A stretch of 64,000 nt of DNA from Hyposmocoma kahamanoa (GCF_003589595.1 NW_020653712.1:1920135-1984134), one strand, 5' to 3'; shown: positions 33,960-64,000, numbered from the stretch's first letter. Made by a program: numbers and translations. Notes: generated from the sequence alone by a model not told the origin.

Positions 33960-34800
33960 TTGCGTGGGGAAATCCTCCGAGGATACCTCTCCGCCGCGGG
34001 GGCAGCGGGAGGTTATGCCGGACTTCTACCGGCTAAAACCCCACGGTGGCCTTCTCGGGTGCTCTAGTGGGAAGGATCCGGGATCGACTTTGCGCACCGG
34101 AACCCCCCCAGCACCTAGGAGGAGCTACATCCTCCCCCTCCTCTCCTCACGACGAAGCGGGCCACACCGCCCCGTCGTCCTCGTCGCCCCCGCTCCGATC
34201 GCCCGCAGCCGCGAAGGTACGCCGCCGCCGAGCGGGATCGGCCCTCTCCCGATCACGCTCGGCGACCTCCTTCTGAAGCATCACCGCTTCACAGAAGGAG
34301 ACCACTGCCTCATGGGACTCTTGATCCGCCAACATAGCCGCTACTATGCCTGGCGGAGAGAGATCTCGCCCGATCCGGGCAACCAGGCCCATGCGGGGCA
34401 GATTTAAAATGATTGACCTAGGGTGAGCAGGTTATTTTTGTCAGATTTAAAATGCTTTATTGTCAATGGTGCAATATATACTAGCGGATACATCAGCCGC
34501 ACTAGCCTATAGGACCATAGACAATCCCATCCCATATCTTTCTACATAACTTTTGTTTATAGTGCCCCGCCTTTTCAACCTCTTGGTTATGCGGGAAGGG
34601 CACTGACCTTTGCGAGCGAACCCGCACAGGGACTATCTAAGTCAGGTCGTAACCCCGGATCAGCACGTTTGCACGGACTTCACCCGGTTCTCAAAGGCTA
34701 GTGCCTTAGGTGAGCCGCCCCGGTTGCACGTATAGCACCATTCCTATTTTCCAGATAGGTACCGGAGCTATAGGCACGCTCACTATCACATGGCTATAGA
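33960..34800 (-). repeat. GC-rich dispersed repeat, probably LINE-derived
   Basis: Base composition jumps to GC-rich. On the minus strand, 34392-34147 encodes a fragment with IGRDLSPPGIVAAML and an Arg-rich end. I associate this kind of sequence with lepidopteran LINE ORF1-like proteins, from memory. 34550-34740 is repeated in inverse at 45960-46140 (TGGTTATGCGGGAAG, GTGCCTTAGGTGAGC). No intact gene is present. Confidence 0.5.
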
Positions 34801-35892
34801 CAATCTACACTCACCGGCTGTAAAGTCGGACACTTAAAAAAATTAGTTTCTTTTTCACTTTGAAATAGTGAGAGATTGGGAATTTCTGCCGAAGCAAACC
34901 GACAATAATATGCTCTGGTTAGAAATTTTTAATAACGTGAACATTTAGTAATTTCAACCGGATTCTAATGCATTGATATTACTCCTATATTTACTTTTTG
35001 CCTAAAGTCTGCCAAATTACAAACAAGCAAGAAGCAATTTTTTTGTATAACGTACAAACTATATTACAAAGGTTTCCAAGTAAATAACTAAATGTAAACA
35101 AACCCTAATGAGGTATTTTATGAGTGGTTACTTATTGTAAAATTATAAAGGACTTTTTGAAAATGGTCCCAAATATATAATTTCGAACTACCAAATTTAA
35201 AATAGTACTAAATATATAATATTTAAATAAGCGTGTTTAATAACACGTATCACAACTTTCGCACGATAAACAATCCAAAATCCAGCCTTTAAAAAAATGA
35301 CGGCTAATGACAGGCGACCAAATTAAAGAGTACAGTAGTAATACGACATATGAAACTCATCACTATTGTATTTGACCGGTTAACCATGTGACAGCAAGTT
35401 CTTATGTTAATTGCCTAAACCTATATACTACGAGCCAAATGATCATACCTTTCGAAAAATTCTCACGTATCGCATTCTAACTTAAGAGTTCATTATGCTA
35501 TGTACTATTTCGTTACAAAATAGAAGCTTCCCTTCCGTTCCACAGCGCAGTAACGGAAACTCAGCCCTAAGTGGTTCTCGTTCTTTGTGGTTCACATTGT
35601 TATTTATTATTATTGTCCGTAAGTGTATTTTCCCTTCATAAACTGACATACCCAGGTAATATTTATAAAAGTGATAATAATTTCGATGTATGTATGTACA
35701 TTATAATTAGGTAATAAAAATTTGTAAATACGTTGCTGTGTTAAATTATTTCCTTTTGTACGTGTTTGTGATAAATAAAATTAATAATGCAATTGGTTTT
35801 TCATTTATTTTACAACCCAATAAAGTAGAAACCTCAAAATAATGCATTTTTTTAAATGGCGTGTTATTGTAAATAGTTTTCACATGAATTAA
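34801..35892. other. Gene-free stretch
   Basis: AT-rich, with no recognised repeat family or exon. Confidence 0.4.
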
Positions 35893-35894
35893 AT

Positions 35895-36029
35895 TGTGTG
35901 CCTTATTCCAGCGTGACCATGGTCGAGTTTTTGAAATTTTATTAGCCAGAAACACACGCCACTAAATAGAGACTTATCTGGCTAGTCAAATTTCTAAAAC
36001 ACGACCATGATCACGCTGGAAGGCACGCC
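35895..36029. repeat. Small foldback element
   Basis: The left arm (TTCCAGCGTGACCATGGTCG, continuing through GAAATTT and TAGCCAG) is mirrored on the right with few mismatches and a 3-base indel. Arms are about 55 bases with a short loop. Confidence 0.75.
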
Positions 36030-39000
36030 ATTCAACTGATTATTTGAAAATCACTGGATAGAATTTTTTTCCCGTGGCTCACCTGCGTTCACATAGGTGT
36101 ACTAGTGATTTTTTTCTCGTAGATCACTTTCCACCAACCGTCATAGAACTTATTGACTAACGGAGTCCGTATCATGACTAGTATAGGTAACAACTACATT
36201 TATAATCGTAACATGTGATGCGCATTGCTTGGATTTTTTTTATTTTAAATTGTAATATTCTGGAGACCGAACAATAAACTTGCCGCTTTAATCCAACGTA
36301 TTTCGTCCGTCCTATAAAAAAGTGAGGCAACACTGCATTATTGGTAAGTAATAAATAAAAAACATAATTTAATTCGAAATAATATATTTCACTATTCTAA
36401 TTTAGAATACGCGCCGCGCCGGCCGCACGCACGACACCACACACAGGCCTGTGAATAAACGCACAAATCTAGGAATAAACGCACGGGCGGCGGGCGCGGT
36501 GAGAAATTAACTTAAATGTGGAACATTGCATTCCTTGATTCTTCAATTTGTTGTAATAATGACTTTTCAATCTACACTCCCGGACACATAAATCGAGCCA
36601 TCTTGCATTTTTATTTTTCAAGTGCTAGAATAAAATTTGTTTTATTATCATTGAAGAGAGTTTTTCCCGATTTCGAAAATTCAAATTTTCACCAAAACCT
36701 TTTGAAAATGACGTTTAAAACACCAGTTTCAAAAATATTAGTTATTGACCAATCAAACATTATTTAAGCCAAGGACATTTAATACTTGACAATGCAAAGT
36801 GGCTCGAAATATGTGTCCGGGAGTATATTTATGGATATATATTGGCCCATATCATCGATAACAAGTAATTTATGTGATGTTTGTATATGAAAGCTATATG
36901 ATGCGTGCGAGGTTTACGCACTTTAAAGGCACAGGCGAACTTGTGAGCACGCTTTGTACTAAATGCGTGTTTTTATAAGGAGAATCGACAAATGCTGTCT
37001 AACACAGGATAAATAAGTAATAATGTGCCAGTTTTTTCTGTATTAGTTAGAAAAGGACACGCGCCGTGAGAAAAGTCAAATATTACTACAAATACAGGCA
37101 ATTTCTATGCACATATTGCAATATTAAAGCTACTTCACTTGTTTCGAACACGGTTAAAATAACGTTCAAGGCGGAAAATTTTATTAAATTCCCTCTGGTA
37201 CTACTGATCAGCACCACTAGATTATTAAAAATATTTCCCTGAGTACACCTCAGTAGTACAAGTGGTAACATACCTAAATCACTCGTATGGGGATCAAAAC
37301 TCGCGATTTAAAAAAATATATGCATAGAAATGCTTTTTTATCCAGCGAAAATCACCAAAACGACAACAGTCTGGGGAGCACATGTTTTTTATATAAAAAA
37401 TTATATTTTTAAATGCAGTAAAGCTTGTCTAATGTGTGGAAAATGCAGGCTATATCGTCATACAAGATGTAGTCCACAAACTGTTGAGTAGAATTTCATA
37501 TTGTTAAACATATATATTACAATTATTACATCATTATTTTGGTGTAATTTGTATTTTGTAAAAACATTTAAACAGATTCTAACGAAGTACTGTAATAGCA
37601 TCGCTTTTTTTATCGATCTTGATTATTCGAGTTTAAATTTAACTCTCTCTTGTTTACACCCTGTTGTTTCAAAATACAAATATTCCAATACAAATAACAG
37701 CCTAGGGAATAACCAGTTCTTTCACTAAATAACAATTAACTTCCGGCGCTAACATTTCGAGCTTCTTGTGTTCTATAAAATATATAGATTACGTATCTAG
37801 GAGACACTGCATGATTTTTTTTAAATATTTTGTAACTTTTATCGCGAATTTGTATAGCTTACCATTGGCGTCAATGACCAATTCCACTAATTTGAAATAT
37901 TATTCCATGTAGAACTACTAGAGGAAATGCAAAGTGGAACTATTTTAAACTACTGGCAGTTCCACCAAATGAACTATTCGGAATATTATTCTCTGTAGAA
38001 ATACTAGACGAAATGCAAAGTGGAACCATTTTAAATATTAAAAATATATATTAAAGCAAAATCTAAGAGCACTTAAGACACTTCGCATTGATAGACTATC
38101 GTGATCTTTGGACTAATTTAGTTCTTGCTCTAGCTTTACCATTGTATACATAATGAATGAATAAACTGACAAACGTGCATAGACACTATATAAATTAAAA
38201 TGTCTTCATGTAGTACCTCCCAGGAAGTAAATCTATGAGGAATAAAATTAAAAATAACAACTATAGAAAATAAAACGCACAACTACACAAATCGCACACG
38301 CAGAAATGTAAAACTGTGCGTTTTTTGAACAAAAAAAAATCGGTTCAAAAACTATTTTTATTTTTCTACTGCGTCCAATATTTATCTATGGTATAATTAG
38401 GACTTCTTTCAAGTGAAGTCTTATTTATACCAAATTTATTCGTTTTCAAAATGTGCTTAAGCAAGCACATACCTAGTTATATTATTTACATAGCTTATTT
38501 ACTCGCACCTTACAAGTGACACGCATGCTCCCGATTGTAGTTTATACAAGATGTAACAAAAAGGTCTCTCCAATCAGTGATAAACAACTTATACAAAAAC
38601 AAACTAAAAAAAAGCAATTTATTGTTTTGCCGTGATGTGTGGACGGCTTTCTGGAGAAACCGGTTCCCGAGATATATTTAGGTAGCTCTTTGAGATCATA
38701 AAACAGTACAAGAAATCACTCGGCCGTGTTTGATAGTTTGTATGATACAGAATAGTCTGAAAAATATTGAAAAATGTTTCTTCTTTTTTTAAATGTTATG
38801 GCCCCATCGAAATAATCAATGATTTTGCCAATGTCAAGTAAAAATAACTATGTAAGGTAGTTTAGTATTATTATAAAAATTATACAAAAAAAATGGCGAT
38901 TTCGCCAATGTCCTGTCTGAAAAATGTTTGGACAGAGCCCCATGAACACGACAGTTGGGAGTGAACACAATGTCACCTTGACAGATGACGTAATTTTAGA

Positions 39001-40057
39001 TTGTTTGATTGTGTTGTGTGCACGGGCGCTTAAACTACGGCAAAAAGAATAACATGGACGATAAGAGCATGTAACTAGCTTTTGTTTAGACTACAGTTAC
39101 GATTGTAAATCGACGACTTATTTTCGAATTCACGAGTGTATTGAAACGCTTCTGCAAAATTTTCATAGTATTTTACGCTTTAACTCCTAACCACTTTGTA
39201 TATTCACTTTATTAAGAACGATTAACACTAGAATCATAATGAAAACATTGTTTTATTATTTTTAAAATAAATTAAAAACAGTCACGGGCAGCAACGGGAA
39301 ATAGCGAAAAGTTCGTGGACAATGGAAATTGACGAATCGTATCAAATTTCGCAATGTAATCATCTAAAGATGGTTTTAATTCAACCTATATTGAATAAAA
39401 TTTTGTGTTTGAGCGATATTGTTTTTTTGAACAATTACAAAGTACAATGACCTCCGCTTTGAAAACAATTTTGTTTTTAGATTGTGACATAAATATGATA
39501 TTAAATGTTAACGTTTTAACGCCATCAGAAAAAATACAAAATGACGATCATTTTGATAGGTGACATAAATAGTAATGGTATACACTCACAGCAGAAGTCT
39601 TTAGGAAACACTCAAACTCAAATATCGCGCCACAAGTTGTAATTTTGACACTTAACCCTGTGTTAGTTACGCATAGTAGAGATGTTCTGTTATACTAGGT
39701 TATTAAGTATTACTGCGAAATACTAGTAAAAATTTAGTGTCAATACGTGTCACCACACTAGAGTTATCGGTAAAACAGTTCCCCATTCCCCATCCGTTAT
39801 TTACTGCTAACTATTGTTATCAGCAAATGTTGAGCGTGTATCGCGTCTAGTAGCTATAGTTACCAGTAAACTTTTAGGTGGTTTGACCATATACCCTTAT
39901 CTTTGAGACTTTCGATAGGTTATTGAATCTGGAGACCAAATTGACTTCTGGTACTGTTTGCGTATGCGCAAGATACACATACATCTCATATGTAGAGCAG
40001 CGTGGTTATGTATAATTTGGCAGGTTACGTTCGGTGTCCGATTAGCGAGCGCGAGCT
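36030..40057. other. Gene-free stretch downstream of Hsc70-5
   Basis: No coding exon was recognised. 36410-36510 is GC-rich with two AATAAACGCAC units. 37895-38045 contains two ~85-base direct copies (ACTAGANGAAATGCAAAGTG). The 3' UTR of Hsc70-5 must occupy the right end. No clear minus-strand AATAAA was found close to the stop. Confidence 0.4.
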
Positions 40058-58133
<18,076 letters not shown>

Positions 58134-58139
58134 CTGCCA

Positions 58140-59588
58140 TCAAACATAAAAGCACCTAGTATATTAGGAAGATGGTTCCATGTCATGAGAATAGAAACCA
58201 TTTATTGCATAACGCCACAACACAATAACACACAGTAAGAAATTGAAAAAAAAAAAAATTAAAACCAACAAATTAAAACAAAAATAAATAAGAATAACAA
58301 AAAAAAATTAAATAATATTAATTTATTTCTTTAAAATCTTTTACTAAGATTTTATTCATTAAAATCTTAGTAATAGGTAATGAAATGACCACAAATCTCA
58401 ACATTATTGTGTACTAAGTAGATGTCACATGTGCGACGTGGCGTATGTAAAAGGAAGCTGATTTTCAGTGGACCCTAAAACTGAGTAAGTATCGGACGTG
58501 TGTGTGGCGTATAAACTAAAATAAATTGCGTATATATTTCTGTAACGTAGTATGTCGTGTTCTTATGGTATGTTCTCTTATATTTATAGAATACTTAAAT
58601 AATTAATTTGAAACATACATACAATGATAAGCGTGTACAATGTAGTGTCCAATATTTACAACAAACAAAATAGAACTTATTTAGTTTAAAAAGAAACCCA
58701 TAGCGATATTTGTGTCACGTCACGCAGGAGAACCGTGTCAGGGTTAGAAATACTCATGATTTTTTTTGAAAAAATTGAAAAAACCGAAAAGACACGATTG
58801 TTGAAAAAATCATAATTAATCACGATTTTTTGTTTTTTTCATTTCATCATACAGTTTAACTACATTTTTGCTTAAGACGTAGTAATTGTAAAAGATTAAT
58901 TAATCGCGGCAAGCCAGTTATTTTTATTTAAGTATTATAATAATGATGTTGATTTCGCAGATGTAAAAGACCCTAATCTTTAAAATATAATTTTCTGATT
59001 TTATGTTGATTTCTGTGAAAGAAAATAAAATTAAACATATTTAATTAAATCAGGATTTAAATCATAATTTAAATCTTGCCGCGTGCCCCGGCTTACGAGC
59101 CAATAAAGTGCGGCAGCTCCGTCTTGTTATAAGCAAACAGGTTTCGTCCTGCATCGTAGGTACTTACCACGCATAACAGCGTGCAGTCTCCTATGCCATA
59201 AAAGGCCATTATTATTTTAACCAATAAAAAGTGAAGTGTGTATACAGATTTGAAACAGGTTCTCAACAGGTTAACAGGTTTTCAATTAGGATGTATTTTT
59301 ATGTGTACGTATGTTACGTGTCTACTCAGAAATTTGTGAACCGATATCGATGGTACTTTTTTTTATGGAAAGGGGGTACCTCAGTAGTGGTCCGATTCAA
59401 TGGATTTCATCCACTTTCCGTTATCCGATTTCAATAAAACTTTTTTTTTACAAAAAATTGTTCTAATCATTTACAATTAAAGGATGATGACCATTATTGC
59501 CCTTACCTCACTTAGCATGTCCAGCAAATTCATATTTTTAATTATCCTACATTCATTAAAACTAAAAATTTCTGATAATACGCAACAG
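58140..59588. other. Gene-free stretch
   Basis: I searched the minus strand for the missing Hsc70-5 exons and found none. 58325-58370 is an AAAATCTTAGTAA hairpin. 59260-59450 is a family P fragment. The rest is AT-rich. Confidence 0.45.
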
Positions 59589-60661
59589 TGGTGCGTTCAA
59601 AGTTGGCGCGCACATTGTATGGCCGTTTCCCTATGCTCCTACTGGGTGCTTCTACTGAACTAAATATGTCCTTATGCTCTTACTGGTAGGACCAAAAGGA
59701 TAAATGTCCTCGTGCTCCTACTAATGCACTGTAATATTTATATGTAATTAATATTGTAGTACTCGATTGTATGTTACCGATTCTCTAAGCTTATCAGCCT
59801 CTTCAGTGAAAGCTATTAACGTACTTACATATAATTTATATTACATATAATTTATAATTACATACAATTTATAAACAATGAAACAAAAGACATTTAAAAT
59901 TTTTGATGAATTGATATTCAATTATTTTTTATGTGAAATTACCCCACTAGTTTGTTATAATTATTAAAACGAACACTCAGAAAAAATTCGTTCGATCCGG
60001 GATTTCACGTAAAAAAGAATTGAATATTAATTCAATAAAACTTTAAAAACAATGAATAACGACATCTCTAGCCAGGGCTGGTAACTGTAAAGGTATCTAA
60101 CTGGGTGACGAAATGCTTAAAATTTCTCATAGATGGCGCTACGACTAAAAGTAATTGAAAAAGCCGAAGATACGACAACAAACATAGAAAAATTCGTGAG
60201 GTTCGCTGGTTCGTTCCGTGTCTTAGTTGGTATGTCGTCTGCCACGGTATGCTAGAAGACGTCGGTTCGAATCCGGCCGGATCGTAGGAATTTTTTCTGT
60301 GTTCGATCTTTGTATTAATAGTTATAACAAAAGTCATTTTACTTGTCATTTTTACATGTCAGTGATTTTTCTGAAGACGGAATAGATTTCTTGTTTTTTG
60401 ATAATTAAATTAAAAATATGTGAAAGTATGGAAAAGCCTACACTTATAAAAAGGGAAGGTGGAACAAAATTGTTACACTCATTCATCAGTTCTATAAGCA
60501 AAAAAACAAAAGTTTTATTTTTATTCTAGTTTCTTCTAGTTCACTGTACTTATTAGATACGACGTCACGATAGGAGCAAAGGACATATTAATCCTCGTGC
60601 TCCTACCAGTAGGAGCATGAGGAACGGCCCATTGCAACTTATACCGGGTGGAACAGAACGA
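59589..60661. mobile_element. Element with repeated GCTCCTAC motifs
   Basis: The left part has ATGGCCGTTTCCCTATGCTC. The right end in reverse complement has ATGGGCCGTTCCTCATGCTC. GCTCCTAC-like words recur near both ends. A family A repeat (60005-60325) lies inside. There is no transposase. Confidence 0.5.
60005..60325 (+). repeat. tRNA-like repeat family A, most complete copy
   Basis: A tRNA-like block at 60208-60280 has TCTTAGTTGGTATGTCGTCT and GGTTCGAATCCGGCCGG, with an AT-rich body on both sides. The tRNA-like part is not at the end, which is unusual for a SINE. Confidence 0.65.
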
Positions 60662-61646
60662 CCGACAAAGCCGAAAACCGTGAAGAGTCTTAAATATGTA
60701 CTTAACTGTACTGAAAGTCTTTTTGCTCTAAGTGTAATAGTTTCCAAGTTATTCAATGATAAAGATTTGCTTGAAAAGTCTGTATTGTCAACCCTACATC
60801 ATAAAACACAGCTGTTTGGAGGCAACTACCGGGAGGTACTCAGGGCAAAAAACTTTGAAATTTAATAGGTCGCTGACCTCCGTCGTTGATCAGCACCCCA
60901 TCAGTCGCTTTCTTTGATCAATCACTTTGTTTGATCGGTCATCATGTGAATCATGATTAATTATTCGGGTATTTTATTGTATTATTTTGAGAGTAATTAA
61001 CACCCCTAAATTCCGTGTTTGACGACCCAATATTTACATTTACCGAAAAAATGCACCTCTCATAGAATCTTCGGGAGACATGTTGTTTCTAAACTATGCG
61101 TTGTTATAAACTACCTACAACAACTTAAGAAAAGTAAAGTTTTCTAAATGATTCTGGCAGGAGTTCAACCATGTTTTCTGCGTCATAAGATAAGACTAAC
61201 TTAAATAAACATAACTAAATTAAGTAAACACGTTCTACAACATGCGTCAAATACTCAAATTACAATAGTCTCGTAACCCTTAATAAATTGAAGAGTTCAT
61301 TTTAATGAGATCAACATTTAAAACGAAAATTTCTGTTAACTTGAGATGAGTAGTTGAAATTTTAATAAATGTAATGTGAAAATAAATAAATCGGTGCTTG
61401 GAGGTCTGCAGACCACCTCCACGGTTCGTTTTCTTATTTTTGAGTATCGATTATCACATTGTTAAATTTGATTATTTATTACAATTCATTAAACGACCTG
61501 CAATTACCTTACTTTTACTTTTGAATTGCTCATGGTACTTATACCAGACAAGACGATTATTGCGAAACCTATTTCTTTATCATAATTGTTTTTTTTAAAT
61601 TAACATTTAGATATTAGTTATCAATGATATCCGATGCGTACGCCGC
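60662..61646. other. Gene-free stretch
   Basis: An 83-codon ORF (60617-60865, +) has a fairly protein-like composition (NCTESLFALSVIVSKLFND) but I do not recognise it. At 61402-61413 there is a perfect 12-base palindrome, GGTCTGCAGACC. Confidence 0.4.
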
Positions 61647-61651
61647 CGCCG

Positions 61652-61690
61652 CACTGTGATTCCCACATAGGCCATAAATCAAAAAAAATC
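61652..61690 (+). repeat. Candidate Transib left terminal repeat, RSS-like
   Basis: CACTGTG at 61652-61658, a 23-base spacer, and AAAAAAATC at 61682-61690 (7 of 9 matches to the RSS nonamer ACAAAAACC). It is preceded by CGCCG at 61647-61651, matching the CGNCG target preference of Transib. The assignment needs the right end, which lies outside the window. Confidence 0.6.
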
Positions 61691-61753
61691 ATTGGCTTAT
61701 CCCGGTTAGATCAACTCACTAAGTTAGTAACTAGTTAACAAGCTTCCAAAAAC

Positions 61754-61790
61754 TATAAATATCAATGTAATTAGGTCACGTTATCATTCA
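61754..61790 (+). promoter_or_regulatory. Core promoter of the Transib transposase
   Basis: TATAAAT at 61754-61760 is followed by TCATTC with its A at 61786, 32 bases from the first T of the TATA box. This is the insect TATA/initiator arrangement. It lies inside the element, 129 bases before the transposase ATG. Confidence 0.55.
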
Positions 61791-61914
61791 CTTTTGTGCA
61801 TCGGAAGTGAGCGCATCGCGAGACTAATTATCACCACGTGTGAGTCATCGAAACTTAATCACTTTGTTTTTGAGTGTCACTATTCCAAATCAAGTGTTTA
61901 CGTGTTGTGAAAGC

Positions 61915-64000
61915 ATGGAGATCCAAGAGCATGGTATGTACTTTTATTATCAATTTTTTTTAATTTTTTTATGCATACTTTTTTTTATATAATTTTTTTA
62001 TTGAAGGCAGTTTTTTGGTGAAAATTTTTGGCATAACTTAATTTCCTTTAGACCTACAACTTTTGGCTGCGCTGAGCTGCACCTGAGGTATATGGTTTTT
62101 GAATAAGGAGTATGTCCTTATTAAGAGCTATAAGTTTCATTTGCATCTTGCTGCCTCTTCTTGGCTTAAAGGGGTGTCAAAGTATGCATGTCCATAGTAT
62201 TGAATTTTTAATTTTTTTTTAAGTTCAGCTTTCATATTGTTTTAGGTACATTTTTCAAATGTTCTGTATCGAGGATGACAATTTTTGATATTTGGCACTC
62301 TAAAGTGGGTAATCCAAATGAAAAAATGCAACACGTCCTGAGCACTTTGACCGAAACATCATCCCTTTCTGACGACATCGAAAATATTGATTTAGAGACT
62401 TTAAGCCTTAAAATTAAGAATATTTGTAAACGAATTTCCCACTACTGGGCAAAGTCGAATCGTACTAGATCTAAATTCTTAGAAAAATATTCAGATTGGC
62501 TGCATGTCGTTGAAAATATTGATGTACAGCGAACTGAGTTACGTGTATCTCAGAGCTTTGACGAAGTTAAACCATCAACTTCTTCATCGCATGGCCGTCC
62601 GAGAATTAACTTTGACGACACCAGTAAACGTACAAAAAGGAGAAGATTGGCTAGTTTGTCTAACCAAGACCCTTCTCTTGTACAGTCATTGCTCAATGCG
62701 TCCGATAGCTTGTCTTGTCCTGAAATCGATTCTAGCGAAGTTTTATCGCTCATTGTTGAAGCTCAGTTAACTCGACATCAATATATATTAGTAAAGAAAT
62801 TTATAGACAATAAGTTTTCAAAAAACCATTTTCCCATCTTACCAAAGTGTCGTGGAATCTAAAAAACACTGTTATCCTTCAGATATTACTGTTACAGAAT
62901 CATCCGCCGAAGTCGAACTTCAAAGTTTATTAGATCATACTGCCAATCGGATTCTCAAGTCTCAAAAAGATGTTTTGGATAGTGTACCTAATGAGTCTCT
63001 AGATAAGATATCTTTGATAGGGAAATGGGGTTTCGATGGCAGTACAGGGCATTCAGAATATAAACAGTGTTTTTCTGACTCCACTCTTGAAGACAGTAGC
63101 CTGTTTGTTACTTCGTATGTGCCACTTCAGCTTGTTTTGACAACAGATAACAAAGAAAATTCAGTAGTTTTGTGGAAAAATCCTCGTCCTTCATCAACTC
63201 GATACTGTCGTCCTATACGCCTCCGATATTTGAAGGAATCGACTGCAGTGTCAGTTGAGGAAGAAGCTCATTTTAAAGATAAAATAAGGAACTTGCAGCC
63301 TACTGTTTTCAAGGAAGAAGATCGCGAATATCGCATTACTCATTGTTTGCAACTTACTATGGTAGATGGTAAAGTGTGTAATGCACTTAGTGGTGTTTCT
63401 TCATCAAAATGTTTTATTTGTAACGCCTTGCCCAGTGAAATGAACAAAATTGACGAATGTTTAAATAAGGAAGTCGATGAGAGTAAATATGAATTTGGTT
63501 TATCACCTCTTCACGCGTTAATACGTTTTTTTGAATATTTTGTTCATGTCGCGTACAAGTTAGATGTTAGGAAATGGCAAGCTAGGTCCGCTAATGACAA
63601 AATGCTTGTTGCTGCAAAAAAATCTTATGTTCAGACTCAATTTAGAGAAAGATTAGGGCTTATAGTGGATAAGCCTAAAAGTGGCGGAAGCGGAACATCA
63701 AACGATGGTAATACAGCCAGGCGGTTTTTCTCGAATTCAGAAATTTCCGCTGAAATTACTGGGATCAAGAAGGATCTCCTAGATCGTTGCTGGATCATCC
63801 TTCAATGTTTAAATTCGGGATATAATATTAATAAGACGAACTTCGAAGAGTTCGCTTTAGAGACGGCTCGGCAGTTAGTTGCCGAGTATCCGTGGTATAA
63901 CATGCCTGCTTCCGTTCACAAAGTTCTAATTCATGGTGCTAATGTTATAGATTACGGTTTGTTGTCAATCGGAGAGTTGTCTGAAGAAGCAGCTGAAGCG
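61915..64000 (+). pseudogene. RAG1-like Transib transposase, frameshifted, 3' end cut by window
   Basis: Transib transposases are the DDE family from which RAG1 descends. Exon 1 is 61915-61933 (MEIQEH plus one base). The intron is 61934-62245 (GTATGT...TTTTAG). Exon 2 starts at 62246 in phase and runs through 62275-62820. One extra base in the A-run at 62819-62825 shifts the frame. The second frame, from 62822, is open to 64000. Its core shows IGKWGFDGSTGHSEYKQCF (candidate first catalytic Asp, codon 63035), CFICNALP (a CxxC as in RAG1's zinc region), LSPLHALIRFFEY, SNDGNTARRFF (compare RAG1 NGNFARK), LLDRCWIILQCLNSGYNINK and NMPASVHKVLIHGANVI. The final residues (SIGELSEEAAEA) fall where RAG1 has its catalytic Glu. 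About 590 codons are visible. The frameshift could be a sequencing error in a homopolymer. Confidence 0.88.

Noticed and set aside
33907..34407. 166-codon plus-strand ORF in GC-rich DNA
   Set aside because: It is a frame kept open by high GC content. The minus strand reads more like a known LINE-associated sequence.
60617..60865. 83-codon ORF as a gene
   Set aside because: It begins inside a repeat end, has no recognised family and no splice context. It was noted only in the gene-free entry.
61420..61425. CACGGT as the Transib left end
   Set aside because: It lacks a CGNCG flank and a nonamer-like block at the right distance. The CACTGTG at 61652 fits better.
58134..64000. Missing 5' exons of Hsc70-5 on the minus strand
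   Set aside because: I looked for the conserved nucleotide-binding-domain motifs with splice sites and found none. The exons are presumed to be outside the window.

Overview
The window is animal nuclear DNA, almost certainly from a moth or butterfly. It is AT-rich, genes are split into short exons by long introns, and the spaces between exons are filled with lepidopteran-style repeats. The clearest taxonomic marker is a complete hemolin gene, an immune Ig protein known only from Lepidoptera. All exon structures below were read by hand from splice sites, phase and family similarity, without transcript evidence.

Layout. 1-9.1 kb has no host gene and holds MITEs, tRNA-derived repeats, LINE 3' ends and a dead mariner. 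9.1-15.4 kb (+) is hemolin: a predicted noncoding first exon and five coding exons giving 408 residues and four Ig domains. 16.35-28.03 kb (+) is a TEX261/SVP26-like four-pass membrane protein in five exons giving 200 residues. 28-40 kb has no host gene and contains a hairpin-rich minisatellite, a piggyBac-like MITE nested in a LINE, and a GC-rich repeat. 40.06-58.13 kb (-) carries the last seven coding exons (336 residues) of the mitochondrial Hsp70, Hsc70-5/mortalin. Its first exons are not visible and should lie beyond base 64000. 58.1-64 kb is repeat DNA and then, on the + strand, a RAG1-like Transib transposase that runs off the end of the window.

The host genes are unrelated in function: secreted immune Ig protein, early secretory pathway membrane protein, and mitochondrial chaperone. 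The most interesting content is mobile. (1) The Transib element has a plausible complete left end: a CGCCG flank, a CACTGTG heptamer, a 23-base spacer and a nonamer-like A-rich block. Behind it lie a TATA/initiator promoter, a spliced 5' exon and a RAG1-type core, broken by one extra base. (2) A structurally intact Tc1/mariner-superfamily element with DD81E spacing, close to the DD82E 'Sailor' type, has perfect 39-bp inverted repeats and one uninterrupted 448-codon gene. It sits in an Hsc70-5 intron in the sense direction. (3) Several MITE families have clear target-site duplications, and one insertion has a paralogous empty site inside this window. (4) Two near-identical ~500-bp direct repeats flank one Hsc70-5 exon.
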